In this document: positions 55,557 through 64,000 of the stretch, in pieces
How positions within the stretch are numbered: position 1 is the first letter of the stretch
How the letters are laid out: every line of letters begins with the position of its first letter
From: Gamarada debralockiae
Lineage: Eukaryota > Ascomycota > Leotiomycetes > Helotiales > Hyphodiscaceae
Assembly: GCA_002803225.1 (NCBI GenBank)
Contig: NXFV01001565.1
Span: 124,001 to 188,000, forward strand
Direction of reading: 5' to 3'
Length of the DNA stretch: 64,000 bases
Position numbers and translations under genes: made by a program
Notes under the pieces: model-generated
The model's database searches: none
Seen by the model: the letters and a program-made list of their open reading frames with translations, nothing else
Told to the model about the DNA's origin: nothing

Positions 55557-58500
55557 TATCCGACCAGCTTTGAGAGTCTGCAAGAACGAGAAACTCGTTT
55601 AGTATTGAGCCTTCGAGTCGGCATGCATGCGAAGTCGTTTGATATGTCGGGAGAGGACGTTGAATTGAGGCTGGCGCACTTAGCTGAGCGGCAGCCTTGC
55701 GGCAAATAACGTTCTAAAAATAGACTAGGGTTATCGTAATACTACCGTATAATACGCTATTATGTAAGCGCGGTAAATCCTTCCTCGGTTATTAAGATGC
55801 TTGGCGTTTTGTGTACTCCCCCGTTTTTCCGGATAAACTCGGCATGCAGTTTCCTTGTGCTCCGTGCCTTCAAAAGGTTAGAGCTATATTCTTTCTTGAT
55901 AGAACTTTCGTGCTGTGGCCCCGAGATTTAGAGACAGGCTGATAATCATAATAGAGCAGGGGGAACGGCTGAAGCGGCTTTCAACGTCATCGACGGGACG
56001 ATCAACAGCATGACCACAACTGCAGTATTTTCTTAGTGCAAACTAAACCCTTGTAGAGAAACGGCTAAAGAACAACAGCACACAGACTATAACTTTATAT
56101 ACTCACGGGGAGAGACTTAAGACCCCTAAACAATGAAGTCGTCTCGGCACGGTGGGTTTCTCGCCACGCAGGGATGGACGTTAGAAAGGTCTTAGCTTCT
56201 TCGACGTCCCGGCTGACGATCTCCGCTGTCACCACCTCACAGTTGGGTACTCTTTTTTCTACTTGCAAATGTTCGTTCTTTAAACAGCATCGTTTCTCAT
56301 CTTGAATCCATTACTTCCAGCAACAAGTACCTCAAGGGGAAGGACGAAGACTATTTAGCGGCTGTGCGTACCACTACCTATACTCCTGAGCACAGCTCAT
56401 ATAATCGTGCCTCCGCGGTCATGGCATGCACAAATAGTGATCTTGCTTTGTCTTGTCTGTCGATGCTTAGGTCAGTGTCGAGCAGAAGGTCGTTGTCGCT
56501 TTATTTCTGAGCAGAGAGTTCGACTGTATTTTCTTAAAGCCAGTATCCATGCAACCTTTATCAAACATAAGTTGACTCTGTAGCCTCGCTTTCTTCCCCC
56601 AAAGCTCTGTAGTAGAAGGTTTGGTTTCCTTCTTGCTGTCACTAGAATGAGTTTGAGGATGCAATCACTGAAACTTAATGAGCTGTTTATATCCCGGTTC
56701 CTCATTCATGATCCGGCCAAGTGATTTACCTGTGATTCACAGAAACCATTGTGCGATCCGGGGTTCACTGTCCCTTTGTCAAGTATAAGTACTCTACTTC
56801 TCCCTGTCCTCAAGCCTCATGCTTCCAAGTCAAGGAGATGCGCAGAGCAACTTCTGTTCCCTGTGGGTTTAGGATAATCGTGCTTATGTTCTGCTCAAGG
56901 AGACGTGATTCTATTTATTGGAAGGTGCTACCAGGAATCTATTTCATGCATATGCTTATCTGTCTGGAAGTCGTTGCTTTTCAATTATACCGATGCCAAA
57001 GTCGACGTCGTTGCCAAAGTCAATGTCCTTGATATCAAGCAAGCACAGAAGACAGCTATAAACTCCGCTCCATGTTTGGCAAAATATCCTTGAAACAATT
57101 TAGTAGCGTAACCCGTTCCGCGAACCAGTAATGATCTTGGCGGAGTTACATGAATATACAGAGGGTGTAATCACGAGATCACTGATCTCCTTATATATCG
57201 CAAGACCCTGCCATCTTTTTTTCTTCCCCAATCGATTCACTCTTGTCACTGACAAGACGATCCCAGTTCGTTGAATTTAATCTGGCGTTTGGACGCATCC
57301 TGAGGCACGAGGAAATCCTCAAGTATAAATATTACAATCTGTGTGTACGAGTAATGTCCAACCTCATGCATGCTGGCACTGTCGCCACGGGACTTCCCCT
57401 CTACATTGTCGTACCATAAGCATAGCATGGCCTATTCTAACGTCAGCTACAGGACTAGCTGAAATATGACTTTGCTTGACAGTTCTATACTAGATACGAC
57501 TTTGCAAAACTGAAAGGTTTGAGGGGTTCACAAATGTTCATAGGCCTCGACAACAAGAACCGTATCGACAACGACAGCTGATGTCGACAACGGTACCTCA
57601 CCTACCTACTTTCCAAGAATCAAGCAGGAGACAAGAAACATGATAATACAAAGGAACCTTGAGACAGGGATGCAAAGAATAGCTGAGCTCGTAACTGGCC
57701 TGCAAGGACAGACTTCCCCAGGCATGTGGTCAAGGCAGCCCTTTCGAGCCTTTGTTGTGAAAGAAAATATATCAGAAGTTTGTGCGTAGATGTATTTCAC
57801 ACTGAGAGTGCGAGGGCAGATAGTAGGAAATATTGTGTTCAATTTCCTGTCTCTCATATGCAGCCTGAGGGGGGAGTGAAAATGGGAAGGATTGCCCACA
57901 CGGACTTGTGAATCACTCAATAATTTTCAGGCTTTCACTTTTGAATTGAGAGTTTGTTCTAATGAGAAGGGTTACTTCAACTCAAAGTTGCAAGAGGATA
58001 AGCCTTGAATCACTCGATTCATCTCAATGATTGAGGATACTTCGAGATGACGAGAAGAGCGATTCACTTACTTCGGTTCAAGATTGGTTTATAGAGGAAG
58101 CTGTTGCTGGCGAATCGTCAAGTCGTCGTTACCCTTGATTTAGGAGGCTGAGCGCTAAAGGAAACGCCAAGATGAATACTTGGGCAATTTCGCCGTGACA
58201 GGACGTCTCAAGCACTAACGTCGGGACAATCGAGGTATGAAGATGAGACGAGGCTGGGTGTTTCAAAGGAAAGTCACTTTCACCAAGACAAAATCGGAGT
58301 CCGAGTTGGAGTAGATTCAATAGTCATCTATCCACAATGCTATATTCAGTGCTGTGAAAGTATCACTCTGCACCTACAGCGTTGAAATTTGATATGGCTC
58401 GCCCGATCATAATCAGGACCATCCTTCGCAGCAAGACCATGCGCGCCTCCGTGCACCGTGTCTCCCAAATCCATCTATACCGCCCTCTGCAGTATCCATC

Positions 58501-58754
58501 CCCTCCCCTTCCGCTTGACGCCTCTCCAGATCAGAGAACGTGCGGGAACATTGTCGTATACAACGAAATCGCGCAGCCACAACAAAAACATTGTAACCGC
58601 GGGGCCGCGGATTCGGCTTCGTGTGGGTCGCGCGCCAAGGAAACCAGCTTGACGCGGGATGAGATGTGCAAACAGGTAAATAGCCGCAACGAATGAACGG
58701 CTCGTGTGCTTTTTCTTCTTCACTACCCCCTTCCCCTTGAAAAAATTGGGCTCA
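55557..58754. other. Accessory gene-poor region
   Basis: No gene is supported across 3.2 kb. Base composition is mixed and often AT-rich, and short frames overlap on both strands. Its first part should hold the NLR promoter. It is probably old repeat-derived DNA, but I recognise no element ends. Confidence 0.5.
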
Positions 58755-59657
58755 TCATCGTCGGACCACAATTCCATTTCGGCGGGAGCTGCGAGCGGCA
58801 TATTCTTCCGCATCTGAGGAAGAGCAGGACGACGAATCGTCGCTATAGCCGCAGCGAGAACCTCCACAGTCGAGCTTGACTCTGTCGCCGCCTCGTGTGA
58901 TGCCGTATCGCTCACATGTGCAACCCGCGGAGCTCGGCGAGCTGTAGTCTGAGATGGACGAGGCGGAGCTGGGAGAGTCGCTGTCGGAGCGGCTCGACAA
59001 GCTAGAGCCGACGGAGGATGGTGGAGAGCCTGCGACGTCGTAGCCATAACCGTAGTCGTACTCGTCAATTGTTGTCGAGCTGAAGCGAGACGTCAGCTCT
59101 TCGACGGTTGGCGCACCATAGTCGGCTTCCAGAATGTATTTGGCCGCGTGGGGAGTGAGGGGCTTGGGCGACTGGATCTGGGAGACTGAAAGTGGGCGGC
59201 CCTTGGGAATGTCGACGGAAAGGCTAAGACTGTCACGGCGGGATTCTCGTCTGGTTGATGAGTGCTTCTCTCGAGAGCTGTGATGCTTGGTGGAAGATCG
59301 CTTGTCTGAGGAATGCTTCGACGAAGACGTGGTCTTGGAGGATTTGCTGGAGGACGTCTCATGTGGGACATCGAGAATGTTCAAAGTGCGTCCAGTGGTG
59401 GGTTCAGTGGTTGATGACTGTCCAGGGTCGTGGGATATATGGTATCCATCGATGATGTAGTAGTACCAGTATCGTTGGCCAGGCTGAAGTGTCGTGCCCT
59501 GGAATCTGAATGTCCCTTTCCACGCTCCTGACTTCGAAGAGGTCTTGTCCTTAGCGAGTGGAAGTTGCCCGGAGTAATTGTCCCAAGATCCGAGAAGATG
59601 GACGGTCTTGACGCCAGACGATGTGCGCAAAGAGAAAGATAGTTGAACGGCTGCCAT
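58755..59657 (-). CDS. CBM48 / glycogen-binding domain protein
   Basis: A single exon of 300 aa. The first 100 residues form a glycogen-binding (CBM48/AMPK-beta-like) domain: VQLSFSLRTSSGVKTVHLLG, SWDNYSGQLPL, WKGTFRFQG, and RYWYYYIIDGYHISHDPGQS, followed by PTTGRTLNILDVP. The rest is very Ser-rich and low complexity with HSSREKHSSTRRESRR, YGAPTVEELTSRFSSTTIDE, a short Cys pair and an Arg-rich end. Fungi have such Ser-rich CBM48 proteins, one of which in Aspergillus (EsdC) is linked to sexual development; whether this is its orthologue is not clear. It lacks the kinase-binding C-terminal domain of true AMPK beta subunits. A short Cys cluster (GCTCERYG) may bind metal. Confidence 0.8.
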   Translation of the reverse strand: MAAVQLSFSLRTSSGVKTVHLLGSWDNYSGQLPLAKDKTSSKSGAWKGTFRFQGTTLQPGQRYWYYYIIDGYHISHDPGQSSTTEPTTGRTLNILDVPHETSSSKSSKTTSSSKHSSDKRSSTKHHSSREKHSSTRRESRRDSLSLSVDIPKGRPLSVSQIQSPKPLTPHAAKYILEADYGAPTVEELTSRFSSTTIDEYDYGYGYDVAGSPPSSVGSSLSSRSDSDSPSSASSISDYSSPSSAGCTCERYGITRGGDRVKLDCGGSRCGYSDDSSSCSSSDAEEYAARSSRRNGIVVRR

Positions 59658-62600
59658 TGTCTATGCTATTTAATGCAATTGTCGATTTGAAATTTGATGC
59701 AGATTGATTCGAGCAAGAAGAGCTAGTTGTAGATTTTCGGAGTATTAGATTGCAAAAATTATGAAGTTGACCAGCAACTTTGGTATGATTATTAGAATGT
59801 AAGTAAGAGTGATATTATGAGCACGGCTCAGGTATGGAACAAACAAAAGATAAAAACACGACGGAGTTGTAGAAACTAGCTCTTGAGAATTGACTGCTTG
59901 CTGAAGAGAGAAGAGAAAGGGAATCTAAGTTGGGGGCTTCCAGGCGTCTTTATGGGGGGCCCGGCCAGTGAGGCCGCCTGCCATGGCACCTCGCGACGAG
60001 AGTGGTGGTGAGGGGGAAGACGATTTAGTGACTGGCACGGGTACATGGTATGCACATCGCCATTGGTAGATGCAGCTGAATTGATAGACTTTCTGCAAGC
60101 CCGGCGCGTAAAGGCAGTCGACGGCAACTAAGACGTTTCTGGGAGGTTGGCGACTAACATCCTGGAATCGAGCAGCCACTCAGGTGCCGCTTCCCCCTCA
60201 ATGAGTGCTCGCTTAATGCGCCATGCTGCAAAGCGTCGCCAAGCGTCAAAACATTCGACCAATCACCAAACGGATGAAATGCATGGCTGATCTCTTGGAT
60301 CTGCTGCCGTGTGATATTGTACATTATCGACTTATCGAAATCCGTGTAATGAGAAGAGCAACAAGAGAAAAACAAAGTTGACCACCTTGTCATCTGGGAC
60401 CAGTGACGGGCGGACGGGCTCTCCCGACCAGGACACCGGGGAACGCTTGTACCATTGATTGCACCTGCCATTCCGGATGATTTGCATGAATCGACAAGAC
60501 CTGCTGGCACCTTGGCCCCCATAAATCTTAATGGATGCTGTGACCAGAGTAGGAGTTGCACGAATCGTTCTGGAAGGCAGGGAACTGTCAAGTCACTCGA
60601 GAAACTGCTACAAAAGCTGGTCCATCATTCCATCCGGAACATCCTTGGGAAGGATTGCAAGACGTGGGTGTTGCAGACCGAGTAGGACACGAAAAGTTGA
60701 GAGGACACTCTTGCAAGGAACGTTACCTGAAGGGTTACGGACTTCTGCATTCCGTATAGATCTCTCGAGTCAATCGAGGCATCGAGAGTCTTGTCAGATA
60801 CGAGGAAAGAAGCCGCCGAACCCGATCCATCATCTGTAAGAGCCCGTACATACCTTAGTCCAGGATTTCAGCGGCTGCGGCGCCATGTGATGTGGAGTTG
60901 CTTGTAGCCGACGTGATGGAGAAGAGGAAACGAAACTTCCTCGAATCCAAGAGGATGGAGTTCATGGAAAGGGTGTCCCCAATTGCGCGATGTGGGCAAT
61001 GTGGGAATATGGAGGGGACCAGAGCTTTGTGATAAATATGTATGCCGTGCATTGGCGGTAAGAATTTGTGCAGGAACCGGAGATATGACTGCGAAGAGTA
61101 TTCAGGTTGCCAGTTTCCTTGACCAAGTGATGAATTGCAGCTTCTGGATGAATTGAGAAAGCTGCCTCTGCCTCTGCCTTGTCCCCTCCTTTTGGACATG
61201 ATTTGGTGGAGTAGAGAGAGAGTTTATTTTTGGAATCCTAAGCGGAAACCAGGGCGGCTATTGGTCCGAGCTTGGATGCCTGAGGCCAAAATTCCTCGGG
61301 CCGACGTATAAACTCACCCGACGATCGATACATTCACACCCACATCACTCCTCGCAGCATGTTGTATCGAAGTGTATTGACAGCGAAAGTAAATGCTCTT
61401 AGCCACGCGATTGGTAAAGTTTCCCGATCAAACCGACCTTAAATGGTACCTTATTGTCCTATCAAGAATGCGGGGGATGTGTCTGGCTCAAAAGCGACGT
61501 TTTGATTCGTTTCGATTAGTCTTGAAGCGGCAGAGCCATGATGTCATAGTAACTTTTCCAACCCCAGCAAACGCTCTAGTAGTACGCCGGACGAAGAGGC
61601 GGTGTTGAACTCTTTATGAGTCGCAAATATGCACATCTTAACTTCCCTTGGAGAGAACTACTGACTCAAGCTCCGCAGATCAGCTCACATGTCAATTTGC
61701 TAGTCTCTCTTCTCCTCTGTACAAGAGAATCCACCCCCACAGCGAGGGAGAAATCACTTATTAGGTCGACCCTCACGATGCAGCTAGGACGAAGAGCGCT
61801 ATTGCTGACCCTATAAATCGGAACGCACGTGAAATCTGAGCTGCTTGCTGACGTAGTTGCAGTCAATCTACACACCCAAAGGGTCAAAACGGTCCTCAAA
61901 GCGTGCCATCCAATTGATGATGAGGCGATTTGCTGCTTCAGGGGAATTCAAAGTATAGCCTTGACTGGACGACTTGGTCCAAACTGGGTAACACAAAAGC
62001 TCGATCTCGCAGTGATGCTGTGATGTTGCAATAGAAACAGTGCCGTAAGAACTAAGGTACCAAATATTCGGGTGTGACTTAACAGTGTCCTTCGGTGTCG
62101 TTATAAATGATAATCCAATTAATTTAAGGCAAAACATTTTGAGTATCAATTTCCTTTTGAAGAAGCTGAAGAGATCCAAGAGTTACGAATGTATATTTGA
62201 GTAAGAAAGAGAAGGTAGGGATTCTGATATATCTTTCCCATTTGGCGTGTGCAGCTGAAAACTGTCCCGCGATTTTGACCTCCAACAAAAATCATGTTTG
62301 AAGCGGGGTCGTGGCCGATTTACCGGATCTATTTATTGGCTGAATAGCCGAGGAAATCTTTGAGCAAGGATGCGCCGTCAAGTAACGAAATTCTGTACCT
62401 GACTGAGTCGCCGCCGCCTCTTCTCCATCTTGAGTAGTTGTGGAGTCTATTTCCTCATCCAACCTCAATTCATACATCCGATATGCCGACAAATTTTCTC
62501 GTATGTCCGCGAAGGATTGAAGGAAGAGGCCGCTTGGCCAAGCGAGTCCACTTGTTGCATCTTACTGATTACCTTCTTTACGGGCCTGTTCGACTCATCC

Positions 62601-63280
62601 TTGTCCTGCACCACTGCGTCATAACCCGAGATAGAGCGCTTCTTTTATCAGTAAGATGCTTGAAGAATTCTTCTACTCTGTACTCAACTGCGTAGTCTTA
62701 ACGACATATCCTCGTCGCTTTGTCGGTGAGCCCCTGACTCCTGAATATTTTCTTGTACGAGTAAGATTCTACCCTCGGAGCACGAGAACTATCCGATTGC
62801 GATTTCTATGAATAGTGGGGCTGTTTGTTTGATAGCCACCAAACTCTCCAAAGGAAGGTAGCCGTTATTTTCTAGCTACTTCATGGAGAACCAACTACAG
62901 ATCCACCGTCAACACTACCCTACCAGTTTGGGCAGTCTAATTGAGCCCGCTGAGATAATTGTTCCTCGCAGATTCATGGGAGCTAAGTCCAAGTGGAAAA
63001 ATCTCCATTTTTCATCCTCTCCAGATTTATATATGACCTCCACAATGTCCCATATGATCTTCTATTGCTCAACTCGTACTGTACCTCTTACCTGAAACCA
63101 ATCTTACTCCCAAGACTATCCCTTTCATCACCTTCCCTTTCCGCAATTTCTCTGGGTCAAGCTGTCAAGGCACGCCGTTTCAGAGGAACCTTACGACAGA
63201 CCCACACCGCATCCGCAGCTCTCCAGATCCACGATCCTCCACGTCTGTGTCTATTCAACCTCCGCCATATAATAGCAATC
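59658..63280. other. 3.6-kb intergenic region without supported gene
   Basis: No reading frame here shows family features. Frames up to about 145 codons exist on both strands but have no consistent composition. The last few hundred bases should contain the promoter and leader of the HAD gene, whose open frame extends upstream without convincing protein. Confidence 0.5.
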
Positions 63281-64000
63281 ATGGCACCCACTAAAGAGTC
63301 GTCAAATTTGATATCTCCTCCGGCACAAAGGCCAGGACTTCGACGTCTCTCCTCAATGAATGCTACGGAGAAAGATCTGACGGCTGGAGGCCCAGTTGTC
63401 GTCGTACCAGAAAGACTTATGGCCCAACGACCAAAATCACACCATGGAGGCTTCGCTGCCTCTATGGAAATAGCGAGGAATGAGCTGGATGCTATGAACC
63501 TCGAGGAAGAAGCCGTGTCTCCCACTTTGAGCTCTCCTGAGACGCCCGGGTCACCTATCACTCCACCAGATGTCCCAACTGCGGATTCATTTGCTTTTGC
63601 TTTCGATATTGATGGTGTGCTCATCAGAGGTGGCAGGCCCATTCCAGAAGCTATTGAGGCTATGAAAATCTTGAACGGCGAGAATGAGTACGGCGTCAAA
63701 GTGTAAGTTGAATTTGCCTTGATTTTCTGTTCGATTTCTAATGACCAACAGTCCCTATATTTTCCTCACCAACGGTGGGGGTAAGACAGAAGCAGAACGC
63801 TGCATCGACTTGTCGCGTCAGCTCGACATTGAAGTTGCCCCTGCACAGTTCATCTGTGGCCACACTCCAATGAGAGAAATGGCCGAGAAATATAACACTG
63901 TCCTCGTTGTTGGAGGTGAAGGCGAGAAATGCAGACAAGTAGCTGAGGGTTATGGATTTAGAGATGTCATCACCCCAGGCGACATCATCAAAGACAACGA
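63281..64000 (+). CDS. HAD-superfamily hydrolase, HDHD5/CECR5-type (3' end cut)
   Basis: Exon 1 63281-63702 and exon 2 from 63752 to the window edge; the C-terminus lies beyond. The product has a 100-residue Ser/Pro-rich leader and then the HAD motif I, FDIDGVL (nucleophile D109, acid D111), and RGGRPIPEAIEAMKILNG; exon 2 gives PYIFLTNGGGKTEAERCIDL, which is motif II. This is the subfamily IIA hydrolase fold with a cap after motif II, as in human HDHD5 (CECR5), a probable phosphatase with unknown substrate. The leader may be a mitochondrial presequence, though it is not strongly basic. The 49-nt intron splits the Val codon in VKV|PYIF. I start at MAPTKESSNL, since the upstream frame is not protein-like. 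Confidence 0.87.

Noticed and set aside
60154..60591. 145-codon minus-strand frame in the 59.7-63.2 kb desert
   Set aside because: Composition is random-like, frames on the plus strand overlap, and no domain or splice extension was recognisable.

Overview
The window is nuclear DNA of a filamentous ascomycete (Pezizomycotina; I suspect a Leotiomycete, but the sequence alone does not prove the class). The evidence is many short 46-90 nt introns with GTAAGT-like donors and CTAAC/CTGAC branch sites, compact genes on both strands, fungus-restricted families (DUF2293, NUC-2/PHO81, IES4, RRN6, HET-NB-ARC-TPR) and small LTR fragments. Most genes had to be assembled from several exons. I chose splice sites by consensus and by continuity of the protein family, and every assembled CDS has a length divisible by three.

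Layout. 1-5.4 kb holds no gene I can support. 5.4-8.2 kb is a graveyard on the minus strand: two decayed copies of a small glycine-rich gene that share a promoter block, then an NmrA-like NAD(P)-binding gene broken by stops and frameshifts. 8.7-50.9 kb is a gene-dense housekeeping block: RIX7 (60S assembly ATPase), VPS20 (ESCRT-III), a DUF2293 protein, a mitochondrial carrier, a LYR-motif protein, a CHY/RING ubiquitin ligase, MZT1 (gamma-tubulin complex), a GFA/CENP-V-fold enzyme, SPC25 (kinetochore), RRN6 (RNA polymerase I factor), a PITH-domain protein, a CCDC25 homologue, mitochondrial uL3, COA1, an unknown membrane protein, PHO81/NUC-2 (phosphate signalling), a CUE-domain ubiquitin receptor, a GNAT acetyltransferase, IES4 (INO80), a RanBPM/GID1 subunit of the GID E3 ligase, a 91-aa conserved-looking peptide and a metaxin-like outer-membrane protein.

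51-58.7 kb is an accessory island. Long AT-rich stretches without genes surround one large minus-strand NOD-like receptor gene (HET, NB-ARC, TPR). Two small mobile-element remnants lie in it. One sits harmlessly inside an intron. The other is a 259-bp solo LTR with a 5-bp target duplication that splits the exon between NB-ARC and TPR. The TPR array consists of almost identical 126-bp units. 58.7-59.7 kb carries a CBM48/glycogen-binding protein, 59.7-63.2 kb has no supported gene, and the window ends inside a HAD-superfamily (HDHD5/CECR5-type) hydrolase.

Several neighbours are divergent pairs on short shared promoters (CCDC25/uL3m, COA1/membrane protein, MZT1/GFA protein, SPC25/RRN6). The points most worth a second look are the doubly invaded NLR and its repeat array, the PHO81 start codon split by an intron, the inferred GC-AG intron with an open frame in GID1, and the pair of glycine-rich relics.
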